Below, one piece after another: positions 1 through 12,611 of a stretch of 64,000 nt of DNA. The position numbers were made by a program, and so were the translations under genes. The DNA lies in NCBI RefSeq assembly GCF_027579695.1, contig NC_083570.1, positions 96,165,463 to 96,229,462 on the forward strand, read 5' to 3'. Within the stretch, counting starts at the first letter, position 1, and the number at the start of each line of letters is the position of its first letter. The notes beneath the pieces are model-generated. The model did no database searches and was not told where the DNA came from. It worked only from the letters and a program-made list of their open reading frames with translations. Source of the stretch: Neoarius graeffei. Its lineage: Eukaryota; Chordata; Actinopteri; Siluriformes; Ariidae.

Positions 1-704
1 TCTGTAATCGTGACAGGTTTAATGCCGTGGCAAAGGCCTCATGGGCTTATGGGTTCATTAAGGTTTATGAATCGCTGTGTTCACAGCTTGACTTGTTGGT
101 GTAAATGCCTGTAAATCAATTAAGAACCTGCCTTTTCATCTTTTTCACGAGTCCCCTTCACAGAAGCGGTGATTAAGGAACACTCGTGGGTTAAGAATCA
201 GAGTGAACTTGTTCCTCTGTGGCTAATTTGGAGTCATTAAGGTTACTTAATGAGAAGAAAGAGAAGACATAATTAGCAGGAAATTCTATTACAGTAGAAG
301 AGCATATCCAGGAGCATAACAGTCATTAGTGGCTGAAGGGAGAATGCTTTGTATTCAGTTCTGCCAGGTAATTACTTACAATATTAACACACCTCATGGA
401 GTATTAACCACAAATGCAAAGTTGAAATAACAAAGAATGTGATGAAATAATGAAAAGAGAGGGCGGTTCCTTTTTGACAGCTTTTAACAAAGTATGACAA
501 ACAAACTACTCTGAGAAGGGTGTGAGAAAATGCTGATGGGCTCACACCAGTAGTTTATGGAAAATGTCTGAGAACTCAAAACAACACATTGTTTTTGGCC
601 TGAACATTTTAACCTCCTATTTCTATTTTGATACATGACCAGGTATGATGTTCTTGGCAAATAATAATAGGACATCTTAGCTTACTTTGTCTGAATGAGT
701 AAAT
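1..704. other. No gene recognised
   Basis: AT-rich DNA with only short chance reading frames. I see no conserved protein, splice-site chain, tandem repeat or terminal inverted repeat here. Confidence 0.5.
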
Positions 705-1102
705 AGAAGAAGAAGCCTTTATTTGTAACATGAACACTCAAGCACAGTGACATTCGTCCTCTACATTTAACCCGTCCGAAGCAGTGAAGACACATATGTA
801 CAAACACAAGTGAGCAATGAGAGCACACACACATACCCAGAGCAGTGGGCAGCCATTCTACAGCACCCGGGGAGCAGTTAGGGGTTAGGTGCCTTGCTCA
901 AGGGCACTTCAGCCCATGGCCGCCTCACATTAACCTAACTGCATGCCTTTGAACTGTGGGGGAATGCAGAGCACCCAGAGGAAACTCACGCAGACATGGG
1001 AAGAACATGCAAACTCCACACAGAAAGGCCCCTGTCGGCCGCTGGGCTCGAACCCAGAACCTTCTTACTGGGAGGCAAAAGTGCTCACCACTACACCACC
1101 AT
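705..1102 (-). mobile_element. tRNA-derived SINE, subfamily B (AATAAAGG tail)
   Basis: Read on the minus strand, this begins with a tRNA-like head (GTGTAGTGGT box A region, then the B-box-like GGGTTCGAGCCC). The central domain with TTTGCATGTTCTTCCC follows, the block shared with V-SINE/DANA-type elements. The end is the B-type tail: the CACTGCTCTGGG-like stretch, GGGTTAAATG, then an AATAAAGGCTTCTTCTTC-like 3' end at the low-coordinate side. It is nearly full length but diverged. No clear target duplication was found. Confidence 0.8.
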
Positions 1103-1793
1103 AAACCTGAATAGCATAAGAAAAGAGCAGAGAAAAGCATATACATTGTAATATGACCATACTGATGATAAATTTGAATAAGCAATTAACGCGGCTGAAT
1201 GGCAACAGCAATAACATTTTAATGCTGTACTATTAATAATTTCATAGCTATAAATAAGGCAACATGAAGTGGTTATTTTGTATTAGTGCGTCATGGCACC
1301 ACTTTTGACAAGCATCACAATTCATGAATAGATAAAACATGATCTGTTTTGACGTTTTAATGACCAATAAATGCATACTTCTCTGTCAACACATTTTGTT
1401 GTCATTTCTCTAATTAGATCAAAGACAGTAAAGGAAAAAAAAAAACCTGTAAAAGGCTGCTACCCTTTCTCAGTGATACCCCTTCCATAAAATCATTTAC
1501 ATAAATACATGTGATTGGATTCAGAGAAATTTACCGAAAGATACTCTGATTACATTTTAGTACTATACTAATATTCATAGACACTTCATAGGTTTCATAG
1601 GCCTGACTACAACATAGGAACAGCATGCACACATGCAAAGCTATCCTTATCTTAGGTTCACACTAGCAAGCAACAAGTCTGTTGCTGTGAACAACATGTA
1701 GCAGCTGCTCCTGTTATTGTTTCTGGGAGTGCAGTGTACAACGTGTCTTTTCTTTTAATGGTTCTGATCATAAATGTTAATAGCTTACAGCTA
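1103..1793. other. No gene recognised
   Basis: AT-rich sequence between a SINE and a Tc1-type terminus. Reading frames are short and show no family signature. Confidence 0.5.
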
Positions 1794-1915
1794 CAGTGCC
1801 CTCCATGATTATTGACACACCTTGTAAAGATTAGTAAAAACATTTTAAAAAATCCACCTTTTGGTGAAGTAGCTTCATCTGACACTGAAAAAATGAGAAA
1901 AAAATCCAACCTTTA
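1794..1915 (+). repeat. Tc1/mariner-type terminal inverted repeat, left end of a possible composite
   Basis: CAGTGCCCTCCATGATTATT follows a TA dinucleotide at 1792-1793. The same terminus occurs inverted, with a few substitutions, at about 4945-4972 and is followed by TA. A Tc1 transposase remnant lies between them. These are probably the two ends of one old Tc1 copy swollen by later insertions. The intervening DNA is longer than a normal 1.6-kb Tc1 even after subtracting the known insertions, so the pairing is an inference. Confidence 0.5.
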
Positions 1916-2246
1916 AAGGTGCTGACTCCAAAGTCATCTGAATTAAAAAAAAAAAAAAAAAATTATTGTGCGTGGCATTTTCCTATGTCTTGCAAGAACA
2001 ATATCATGCGGACAAGATGTGATCATTTAGATGTGCTGAAGGTCGCTTTTCTCCATTTTGGGACCAAATATCCTACCTCTTGAGGTAAACGGTATGATCC
2101 TCTGGAAATCGCCAAACATGAGGAGCTTTAACTAATTAGCATAACTATGGAACTGCATCACACCAAGATGGCGACAGTTTTGAGTTGCAGGTATGTAATT
2201 TGTAGTTGACATTCATGAATAGATCCATGAAACAAAAGACGAATAT

Positions 2247-2779
2247 ACACTATATTGCCAAAAGTATTCGCTCACCTGCGTTGACTCACATATGAGCTTA
2301 AGTGACATCCCATTCCTAATCCATAGGGTTCAATATGACGTCGGTCCACCCTTTGCAGCTAGAACAGCTTCAACTCTTCTGGGAAGGCTGTCCACAAGGT
2401 TCAGGAGTGTGTTTATGGGAATTTTTGACCATTCTTCCAGAAGTGCATTTGTGAGGTCACACACTGATGTTGGACAAGAAGGCCTGGCTCTCAGTCTCCG
2501 CTCTAATTTATCCCAAAGGTGTTCTATCGGGTTGAGGTCAGGACTCTGTGCAGGCCAGTCAAGTTCATCCACACCAGACTCTGTCATCCATGTCTTTATG
2601 GACCTTGCTTTGTGCACTGGTGCACAGTCATGTTGGAAGAGGAAGGGGCCAGCTCCAAACTGTAAAAACAGTCTGCATGCCTAGGTGCTTGATTTTATAC
2701 ACCTGTGGCCATGGAAGTGATTGGAACACCTGATTCCGATAATTTGGATGGGTGAGCAAATACTTTTGGCAATATAGTG
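2247..2779 (-). mobile_element. Deleted Tc1/mariner element with TA flanks
   Basis: 533-bp element. Left terminus CACTATATTGCCAAAAGTAT and its inverted copy at the right end are each flanked by TA, the Tc1/mariner target. The centre keeps only the 3' part of a transposase gene on the minus strand, so this is an internally deleted, non-autonomous copy that would depend on a transposase made elsewhere. Confidence 0.93.
2330..2659 (-). pseudogene. Tc1 transposase, C-terminal fragment
   Basis: An open frame of about 110 residues covers the last part of a Tc1/mariner transposase. The second catalytic aspartate lies in FLFQHDCAPVH and the glutamate in [11 protein letters not shown]. Thirty-four residues separate them, the DD34E spacing of Tc1 enzymes. 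The DNA-binding domain and first catalytic Asp are absent, so it cannot be an active transposase. The plus-strand frame over the same bases is only its antisense shadow. Confidence 0.9.
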
Positions 2780-3345
2780 TATCTTTTCTCTGTTACTGCT
2801 TTTGCGTTATGGTTTCTTTCTCTGTAAGATCAAAACATTAGGTGTATAACTCCATACTCACTACCGTGGAGTCGAGCCCATGCATTCTAAGGCTAAGATA
2901 GCTAAGCACTAGCGAGAATTATTTAGTTATCTGTCCAGAAAAATTAGGTCATCTAACCTTGCTTGATCTTGCAGTTGCACTCATTAGGAAGGCTTTCCTT
3001 TCCTTTTCTGCTGGTGTTTAGCTGACAGGAGAGCAGAGTCTGCCATGTTTGCCCGTGCCAACTTGTTTTGGTTAAAAGTTTGTCAAACACACCCCACAAT
3101 GGTCACGTGATACTGTTGCTCACTTGCTTCTGCAATCTCCGGAATCATAAAATGCAGAACACATTTAATCTTGGCAAAACATTTACACATAGGATACACT
3201 GTGTGTGCAGCAGGGAAACATTTCAAAACTGCAGCAGCAACAGAAATAGAACATTTTGCCCCAAATTCAACTTTGCAGTCAGCAACTTTAATTGAAATAA
3301 ATTTATTCAGATAAAAACAAATCCCTCATCAATAAATACTTATTT
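2780..3345. other. No gene recognised
   Basis: No recognisable coding or repeat family. The 75-codon plus-strand frame at 3068-3295 has no domain or motif I recognise. Confidence 0.45.
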
Positions 3346-4524
<1,179 letters not shown>

Positions 4525-4915
4525 GCGTCTGAAATAGACATGGCATATGTTTAGAAAATCAGCAATTTAACCACCATAACCCTTTGAAAAACTCTCTAAA
4601 TATCAGCTAAAACTATCAAAGTTCTTAAATAATATTTAGGATGGCTATTGTTTTGCTGTTTTGTGGATTTTAGCATACATTTCTGTGGCTTGTGGCAATA
4701 ATATAGAATTGTACATGATCAAAGTTGATTTTAGCTTGGGTTTTACATTATAAGAAAGAAAGACTGACAGTGACATATTAGGTTGGTTACAAATTGGTTC
4801 AGCTTGTTCACATCTGTAAAATACAGGCCTAGGTGATATCTCTGGGAGTGGTTTTGATGTATTACATGTTGCTTTATTTTTGCATGGTGAGGTTGACATT
4901 TACATGGAATTGCCC

Positions 4916-4972
4916 AATAGTGTTTTGCAAACTTCAGGCTAATAATTGTGCCAATAATTGTGGAGGGCACTG
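4916..4972 (-). repeat. Tc1-type terminal inverted repeat, right end
   Basis: This is the inverted counterpart of the terminus at 1794, ending GGAGGGCACTG before TA (4973-4974). See the entry at 1794 for the possible pairing. Confidence 0.5.
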
Positions 4973-4974
4973 TA

Positions 4975-7120
4975 TATGTAACTTTACTAGCTGCACACAT
5001 GCACCAGAGGAACCGACAATCTCTGCTACTTCTATCCAACCTCTTTTCTTCGAATGTTTCCACACATGTTTAATGAGGTCATATATATCAGGATAAGATG
5101 AAACCACAGTTACAGGCTTTTCTTCTATGGGGTACTAACTGAAGGAAAGAACTAAAGTTGTGAGTGAAGAACAGAAGACACATTGCACCTTATGTGCCAT
5201 TGAATTGGTCAACAAATTTGGACATTATCATACCAAATTTGCAAGGAATTAAGAAAATCTCAACGGAAGTGTCACTTTGTTGCTTTTCGCTGAAATTGTG
5301 GCTCCGTGTTGCACACATACATTGAAAATAAATGGCCGGACGCCTGTTGTTTGCAAGCATGAACCTAGGGTTACACATGTACACTTGCGTCTTTGTGTGT
5401 CACTTCCAAAGCAGAGAAACAGTTAGCAAGAATTAATGATCATAAAATAATACTCGCCTTATCATCTGCCTTATGATAGACCCTTCTATAGGTCTTTTGT
5501 TATGTTAAATAATGTTACGATGATTTGTTTTTAAACATAGGAGTTGTTCCTCTTGCTATAAAAAGTAATGTCTTGGGAGGGTCTGCTACAAAGAAGCAAA
5601 AACCAAAAGGACGCCTGAAACAATAAACAAAATCAAACTCCTATTTCAGTTCAAAGATGTGACAATGAAAGCACATCGCTAAGTATATCAAAGCGATTAC
5701 TGTGTTTACAGAATGCTCTGAGGAAATGGAGCGCAACATAAACGATTTGGCCTTTCGTGTTTACTTAAACATGCTTTATATTCTGACAATCACTTCGCAA
5801 CTGGCTTTAGTAACACATATGCAAAACTGACTCTTATTAATTATCTTTCTCTTCATATTCAACGTTTTATTTCTCGTCCTTTTTTTTGCGTCATTAAGTC
5901 GTTTGTTAAAACACCAATGTTATGAAATCTGGCCTGAATGTGTGGAGCCACAAATATGACCTAAACAGCTTTGATTGATGAAAGTATTTAAGAATCAATC
6001 AGTTCCACACCCTTACCACTCTAAATTAGTGTGGGAACCATGCGTAATGTGTCTGAGGATTTCTCATCCATACTAACATTGTAAAATGTTAACAGCTTAA
6101 AAACAAAGTCAGTACAAAACACTGGGTGGGTTTAAAGTGGTTTAAGACACCACCAAATAGTGTATCTTAAATTATTTTTAAAGTATTAGTCAAAATGTGA
6201 AATAAAGAGGCACTTTGAGGTTCAGAGCTCTTAACAGTCACGCTGCTTGATGCCCTAAAACAGCCAATTTCTGTTCGTCAGGCTACAGTGAAATGTAAGC
6301 AGACCATTACGAACAGTTCAAGCCCCAGGAGACAGAGCAGCAGACAGCTCCACTTTTAGGGCTGGATTGCACCACAGGAACATTTTATTCCAAACAGTGC
6401 TGCCTTTGGCTGTATTCTTATCACATCAGAAACAAAACCCGACAGAACAACAGACCAGGCCAGTTCAAACACCACTGACAATTCAGTTTGCACAGAGAAC
6501 TATGCACAGTCTTTTATGCATGGATGTCAGAAGAATTAAAACTCTTAGACGTTAAATCAGCACGAATGTTCATCACACAGATGGCCTGGCTGCCTCTCGG
6601 CTGTGTGGATGCAGCTCCAGGTTTTATCACGTTCTCATCAGAGCTTACATAGCACATGGCGCCGAAGTTCACTCCTGCCCTCCATAGTGTTCACCTCATG
6701 TTCCTCTAGGCAATGTGCAATTATACCTGCGCTCTAGGGTTCAACAGAGAGGCATTTTTTAAGAAAGAGCTGAACGACAGGCTAATTATCAGTTATGTCA
6801 TCATCTTAATTTACAGGCCATCAGACAGTGATTAACGAGTATGCTGTCAGACAGGTCGAACATCATATTATCATCCGTCATTCAGAGAGAAAGAAAAAAC
6901 CCTACCCACTGTTGACTTCTGCAAAATAAAAGTTTTTTTATATGTGTATTTAAACAAAATGGTGGTGCTTTTCAGAATTCATATTAATGCTGTAAATACA
7001 CTTTAAAGCCCACCACACTGGCTTTTAATAGTTGGATTTATTAGCATGCCTGAATGAGAGTGAAGGGAAATTAGCATTCTATCACTGTTTTTTGTTATGT
7101 AATATGCTCTACTTTCTTAG
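4975..7120. other. No gene recognised (about 2.1 kb)
   Basis: Low-repeat AT-rich sequence. No reading frame shows a recognisable domain, and no convincing exon with paired splice sites was found. It could be intronic or intergenic. Confidence 0.5.
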
Positions 7121-7669
7121 AAGCCAAGCCAAGAAGCCTTTATTTGTCACATGCACACTCAAGCACAGACTTAAGTCTCATCTCATCTCATCTCATTATC
7201 TCCAGCCGCTTTATCCTGTTCGACAGGGTCGCAGGCAAGCTGGAGCCTATCCCAGCTGACTACGGGCGAAAGGCGGGGTACACCCTGGACAAGTCGCCAG
7301 GACAGACTTAAGTACACAGTGAAATCCCTCCTCTGCATTTAACCCATCTGAAGCAGTGAACACACACATGCACACATACTGTACATACCCAGAGCAGTGG
7401 GCAGCTGTGCTACAGCGCCCAGGGAGCAGTTGGGGGTTGGGTGCCTTGCTCAAGGCCACTTCAGCCCAACCTCAGGCCATAGCTGCCCCATGTTAACCTA
7501 ACTGCATGTCTTTGAACTGTGGGGGAAACCAGAGCACTAGGAGGAAACCCATGCAGAAGCGGGGAGAATATGCAAACTTCACACAGAAAAGCCCCGTCAG
7601 CCACTGGGCTCAAACCCAGAACCTTCTTGCTGTGAGGCGACAGTGCTAACCACTACACCACCATGCCGT
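7121..7669 (-). mobile_element. SINE subfamily B, split by a younger SINE A
   Basis: Minus-strand copy. Head end at about 7669 (GTGTAGTGGTTAGC on the minus strand, then GGGTTTGAGCCC), central domain at about 7500-7600, B-type tail at the low-coordinate end with an AATAAAGGCTTCTTGG-like terminus. The tail is interrupted by a SINE A fragment at 7177-7301. Confidence 0.88.
7177..7301 (-). mobile_element. 5'-truncated SINE subfamily A with 12-bp target duplication
   Basis: 125-bp 3' fragment of the A-type SINE: (ATGAG)n tail, the GCCGCTTTATCC-complement block and the GGGTACACCCTGGACAAGTC stretch. It is flanked by perfect copies of ACAGACTTAAGT at 7165-7176 and 7302-7313, inside an older B-type SINE. 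Truncation at the 5' end with intact duplications is typical of target-primed reverse transcription by a partner LINE. Confidence 0.96.
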
Positions 7670-7864
7670 CTGTGCACATGTCCACGTCAAATTTACATAC
7701 ATTATATTTTCTGACTTTGTATCTATAGGTAAGAACAAAGCATGTATTCATAAGCATAAAAAAGTTAGCACCTATGGTTTACTCAGACACTATATTAATC
7801 AGCTCTGGACATGTGCACCATGCAATACTAATGACCTCAGACTAATGATAAGGAAAATAAGACA

Positions 7865-7975
7865 GAAGCCAGCAGTCACTTGAAAAGAGCTGCAGGGTGA
7901 CCTGAAAGCAGCAGGAGCAACAATTACTGTACACAGAGAACAATAAGCAGCGAACTGCACTGTACTCATCTCCAG
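7865..7975 (+). pseudogene. Possible Tc1 transposase scrap
   Basis: A short stretch reads approximately LQGDLKAAGATITVHREQ, which resembles the linker after the DNA-binding domain of some fish Tc1 transposases. No termini are attached and both ends fade into unique sequence. Weak call from resemblance only. Confidence 0.35.
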
Positions 7976-8229
7976 TCCTACATCCTACGCCTCCGTTACT
8001 AGAACCCGAATTCCAAAAAAGTTGGGATGCTGTGTAAAATGTAAATAAAAAAACAGAATGTGATGATCAGGCAAATCATGGAAACCCTATATTTCATTAA
8101 AAATAGTACAAAGGCAACATATCAAAATGTTGAAAGTGAAATTTTGCTTTTTGAAAAATATATACTCATTTTGAATTTGATACCAATAACATATTTTTTA
8201 AAAAATGATGGGTCAGGGGCATGTTTACC

Positions 8230-9229
8230 AATGTGCTGCATCACCTCTACTTTTAACAACACTCCTCAGTTCCCAAGCACAAATGTTTGGGAACTGAGGA
8301 GAACAACTGCTATACTTTTGAAAGTGAAATGTTGCCCCATTCTTGCATTATATACAATTTCAGTTGCTCAACAGTTTGGGGTCTCATTTGTCATATTTTG
8401 TGCTTCATAATGCGCCAATATTTTCAATGGGAGACAGATCTGGACTTCAGGCAGGCCAGTTTAGCACGTGGACTCTTACTATGGAGCCATGCAGTAGTAA
8501 AACATGCAGAAAGCAGCTTGGCATTGTCTTGCTGTACTAAGCAAGGCCTTCCCTGAAAAAGATGTCTAGATGGCAGCATGTTGCTCCAAAATCTGTATGT
8601 GTCATTCAGCATTAATGATGCCTTCCCAGAGGTGGAAACTACCCATGCCATGTGCAATAATGCACCCTCATACCATCACAGATGCTGGCTTTTGAACTGT
8701 GTTGTGATAAGCCTGATGATTCTTCTCTTCTTTAGCCCAGAGGATGCAGTGTCCATGATTTCCAAAAATAATTTAAAATTTTGATTCGTCAGACCTCGGG
8801 ACAATTTTCCACTTTGCCTCAGTCCATCCTAAAAGAGCTCGGGCCCAGAGAAGGTGGCAATGTTTCTCGATATTGTTTATATATGGTGCTAATTTGCATT
8901 TGTGGATGCAGTGATGAACTGTGTTCACAGATGATGGTTTTCTGAAGTGTTCCTGAGCCCATACAGTGATTTCCACTACAGACATGTGTCTGCTTTTAAT
9001 GCAGCGTTGTCTGAGGATCTGAAGATCACGGGCATCCAATGTTGTTTTTTTGCCACTGTCTCTTGCATACAGAGATTTCTCCAGATTCTCTGAAGATTTC
9101 AATTATATTATGTACCACAGATTATGTGATCCCCAAATTCTTTGCAATTTTACATTGAGGAATTTTATTCTTAAATTGTTGCACTGTTTGCCCACGCAGT
9201 CTTTAACAGAGCAGTGAATCCCTCCCCAT
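8230..9229 (-). pseudogene. Decayed Tc1 transposase
   Basis: Minus-strand frames from a possible start at 9229 show the DNA-binding region (FRESGEIS-like text near 9080), then ARDLQILRQRCI, WAQEHFRKP, then SDESKF with the first catalytic Asp. QGRPCLVQQDNAKL, with the second Asp, follows. Many stops and frame changes break it, and the PIEN-type Glu motif is not readable. It is homologous to the better preserved copy at 26796-27818. Confidence 0.85.
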
Positions 9230-9544
9230 CTTGACCTCTGAGAGACTCCGCCTCTCTGGGATATTCTTTTTATACCCAATCATGTTTCTGACCTGTTGTC
9301 AATTAACATAATTAGTTTTTTTTTTTCCTCACATTAAACAACTTTTACAGTCTTTTGGTGCTCAGTCCCAACTTTTTTGAAACGTGTTGCTGGAAATAAA
9401 TTGAAAATGAGCATGTTTTTTCAAAACACAATAAAATTTCTCAGTTTCAACATTTGATATGTTGTCTTTGTACTATTTTCAGTGAAATATAGGGTTTCCA
9501 TGATTTGCAAATCACTACATTCTGTTTTTATTTACATTTTACAC

Positions 9545-9588
9545 TCATCTCATCTCATTATCTCTTGCCGCTTTATCCTGTTCTACAC
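9545..9588 (-). mobile_element. Very short SINE A tail fragment
   Basis: About 44 bp of A-type SINE 3' end (TCATCTCATCTCATTATCTC, then the GCCGCTTTATCC block) interrupts the right terminal repeat of the Tc1 copy. TACAC occurs on both sides (5 bp). Extreme 5' truncation. Confidence 0.75.
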
Positions 9589-9669
9589 TGTGTCCCAAAA
9601 ATCTTTTGGGAAAAATATACACCGACACAACAAAACAAAAAAGATTTCTTTGTCAATAATTTGGCAAGT

Positions 9670-9930
9670 CATGTTTTCACACCATACCCACAGTGAAGTA
9701 TGGAAGTAGGACCATCATGTCATTGTGAGGACATTTGTCCCATGAAGGAAACATGAATGTAGCAATGTTAGAGGATTTAATGTCATTAGCCAAAAAAAAA
9801 AAAAAGAATCTGGGGAGAAGAAGGACATTTGAGCAAAAACAATGACCCCAAAAATACAGCCAAATAGTAGGCAACCTCCTCACTTGAATTCCTTTGAAAA
9901 TTTATGGAGGATTTTGAAAATACATAGTCC
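9670..9930 (+). pseudogene. Tc1 transposase remnant (different family)
   Basis: Plus-strand pieces read IPTVKYGSRTIM, then NDPKNTAK (second catalytic Asp region), then LNSFENLWRILK (Glu motif region, equivalent to the usual PIENLW). Frame changes separate them and no termini are seen. The order and spacing match a Tc1 catalytic domain, so homology is clear but the copy is dead. Confidence 0.75.
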
Positions 9931-10344
9931 GTCTGCAGGTGTTTTGATAATGGTGGTGGAGAAAGCCATCTCCAAAAGTCTAAAATTTCTCATACGTGTT
10001 ATCAAGCCAACATTTCTCATACGTGTTCAACCAGGTTAAGATCTATTGACTGTGAAGGCCATATAATTACACATCATTACATGTGTGGATAAGGGTGGGG
10101 TCATCCTGGAAGATAAATCTTCTATTAGGATAGAAATATTTAGGATAAAGAAAATCAGTCAGAAAAACTTGAGTTGCAGTGATTTTGTAGTCCCCTTCCC
10201 TTTAAGGGGATAAGTTCTACCTCACTATGTACAGGACAAGCAGAATATCTAATTTGTTCCTTGGTGCAAAATGAATATCTGCAGAATGATATTACTGCAT
10301 TAATCTCACAGTGGATCTGTAGTTCTGAACACCATACAGATTTG
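9931..10344. other. No gene recognised
   Basis: Short AT-rich stretch between a Tc1 remnant and a hAT-like element. Nothing recognisable. Confidence 0.45.
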
Positions 10345-10352
10345 GTCAAAAT

Positions 10353-11653
10353 CAGGGGTTAAATTGGGATTGGTTATGTGGGGGGGCTCTGCCTCATACC
10401 CGCCCCTGCCCCCGCCGCCCTGCCCCAATATACTTTTTGGAAAATAACCCTCTAATTTGATAACCATATCATATTGCACAGAGATATACACCTTATCTGT
10501 GTGTTGTAGGCCTATGTGTGTCTTGTAGTGCCCCCCTACACATTATGGCAGTTTGAATGTAGATTGGTTGGCCAATGTAACAGATTGTACAGGTTGTTGT
10601 ACATTGGTTTGAAGGAAATGAAGTCCTCCCCCAGAAGTTTTTTATTATCATACAAGTTATTTGCTGAATTCTGGTGCATTTTAATAAGTTGTTAGCTGAC
10701 TTTACAGAGGTAGGTTGAGCAATATCATGTTAAATCTTGTCACATGCCTACAGGTGAAAAATGTGGAGAAATGTTCAGTGAGAAAATTTGAAGGCTTGCA
10801 CAATCTTAAACCAAAACAGTTGATTTATTTTGGAGGATAAATGTTAAATATGCCAAAACACTGTCAGTCAAATTGTCAATCAAATATATTCATGCAGTGA
10901 ATGCAACCAAATACAAACAACACTATAACATTGGAAGCATTTATTATTATTGTTATTATTATGTATTCAATTATTTATTTGGCATGTGGTGCTTTTTGTA
11001 TTGTCTAGAACATACATAAGATGAGCATATTATAGCAGCAAAATAGAAGCACAATCATTTGAATGCAGCAAAAGTTTTGCTGCATTCAAATGATTGTGCT
11101 TCTATTTTGCTGCTATAATATGCTCATCTTATGTATGTTCTAGACAATACAAAAAGCACCACATGCCAAATAAATAATTGAATACATAATAATAACAATA
11201 ATAATTACACTAATAATAGGATCGTATGCAGGTAAAAGGGGAGACGGTGTACGGAGAAAATTATAAACAAGTTACAACGCTGAAACACAAGCCCAAAAAC
11301 CCGCAAACCACGACTTCTGATTTTTTTTTAAAGCGAGCTCACAAAAAAAGAAACCCCAAAGTCGCTTATAAAAAGCGGAATTGGCAACCCACGCAGTGTT
11401 CCAGAAACCAGAATCTCTGATCGCAAGTTCTGTTCTAAATAGCTTTGACAGGTCGTCTTGTTATCAGGAAAACTATGATCTATCTCATAAAAGTCATGGG
11501 TTTATTGATTAATAAAACGATATTTAATTATTCAGAACTGAAAATCGTGAAAAGGGTTTGTTGCTTTTGATGTGTGTGTGATCATATGCCATCCGCTCCG
11601 AGCTTATGTGCCGGGGCTCAGCCCCGGACAGCCCCGGCCCAATTTAACCCCTG
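10353..11653. mobile_element. hAT-like non-autonomous element carrying a large palindrome
   Basis: A 16-bp perfect terminal inverted repeat, CAGGGGTTAAATTGGG (10353-10368) and its complement (11638-11653), bounds 1301 bp. The 8 bases GTCAAAAT precede it (10345-10352) and follow it (11654-11661). An 8-bp duplication with a CAGGG-type terminus is the hAT signature. No transposase frame is present. The G- and C-rich ends contrast with an AT-rich centre that holds a 263-bp palindrome. Confidence 0.93.
10943..11205. repeat. 263-bp perfect palindrome (131-bp arms, 1-nt centre)
   Basis: Bases 10943-11073 are the exact reverse complement of 11075-11205, with a single G at 11074 between them. I compared the arms base by base and found no mismatch. 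Pairing stops at both ends where ATT-rich sequence diverges. It lies inside the hAT-like element. Such a structure would extrude as a cruciform or hairpin. It may be a real recent inverted duplication or a fold-back assembly or sequencing artefact. Confidence 0.96.
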
Positions 11654-11661
11654 GTCAAAAT

Positions 11662-12309
11662 ACAACTACAGTGATGATTTCAGTAAACATGATATATATA
11701 AAAAAAAAAAGAATAAAATCTGCACAAAATGGATAGGAGTCGTGACCACTCAGTGATGTGATCTAAGGTAAGCTGGAGTGGAAAAGCTTATTTTAAGAGC
11801 AACACCTTGCACCTTATGCCACCCATGTGGCCACGCCACTGCACATAATGGGTGTAAGGTCTGTATTATGGCTCTACACAACACAAGTTTGAGTTGAAAG
11901 CAGGAGAATCACAGGACTGAGTTTACTGTTTAGTCTCCAACACACCCAATTCAAGTAATGAAGGGCTTAGTAATGAGTTGAATCAGTTATAACACTAAAC
12001 TCAGCGGTGTGTGGCCCACAGAGAAACTAAGAGCAAGTCATTTTCCTGGAGTCTGGAACAGCGAATGAATGGAAGAATGAGTCACCAAGATCTAAGCATC
12101 CTCAAAAAGTTCCTCCAGAAAGAAGCCATTAAAACATAGCACTCCTACAGCAGTGGCTCATGACCATAGACTTTAGTGGGGTAGAATGAAATTAACAATG
12201 ATGTAGTCTGAAATAAATTTAAAATAGAGAGGCTATCACACTTCAGTTCTTCACTATCAGCTACTATCTAGTGAATTTTTAGAGTAACCACATGATATGC
12301 AGTTGAGAG
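11662..12309. other. No gene recognised
   Basis: AT-rich sequence right of the hAT-like element. No domain or repeat recognised. Confidence 0.45.
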
Positions 12310-12595
12310 TCAACAACATCCACTTTATTTGGAATACCTGTACACCTGTACCCATACATTCACAGTTCAGCCAATCATATGGTAGCAGCGTAATGCAAAA
12401 AATAAATAAATAATGTAGATACAGGTCAATAGCTTCAGTTAATGTTCACATCAAATATCAGAATGAAGAACAAGTGTGATTTCAGTGACTTTGATGGGCT
12501 TAGATGGGCTAGTTTGAGTATTTTATAAACTGCTGATCTCCAGGGAATTTCACACACAACAGTCTAATAAAATGTGGACAGTGAGGGTATAGTCA
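12310..12595 (+). pseudogene. Tc1 5' end and N-terminal transposase remnant
   Basis: CACTTTATTTGGAATACCTG and the following leader resemble the 5' end of a common fish Tc1 family. Downstream, plus-strand text CDFSDFDG, RWASLSI, then TADLQGISHTTV matches the N-terminal helix-turn-helix part of that transposase. The rest of the element is missing and stops interrupt the frame. Confidence 0.6.
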
Positions 12596-12611
12596 TCCAG
12601 CATACAGATTA

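Larger units (their letters stand above)
8002..9600 (-). mobile_element. Old near-full-length Tc1/mariner copy
   Basis: The left end after TA (8000-8001) contains ATTCCAAAAAAGTTGGGA followed by a long subterminal AT-rich block. The inverted counterpart (GGTTTCCATGATTTGCAAAT, then TTTTTATTTACATTTTACAC) lies at about 9492-9544. The terminal bases on the right are degraded and split by a SINE scrap. A decayed transposase lies between on the minus strand. Same broad family as the copies at 25733 and 26434. Confidence 0.85.

Noticed and set aside
2292..2684. 130-codon plus-strand frame
   Set aside because: Antisense of the Tc1 transposase fragment on the minus strand.
11226..11420. 64-codon Lys-rich frame
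   Set aside because: Inside the 10353-11653 hAT-like element; no transposase motif, composition driven by A-rich DNA.
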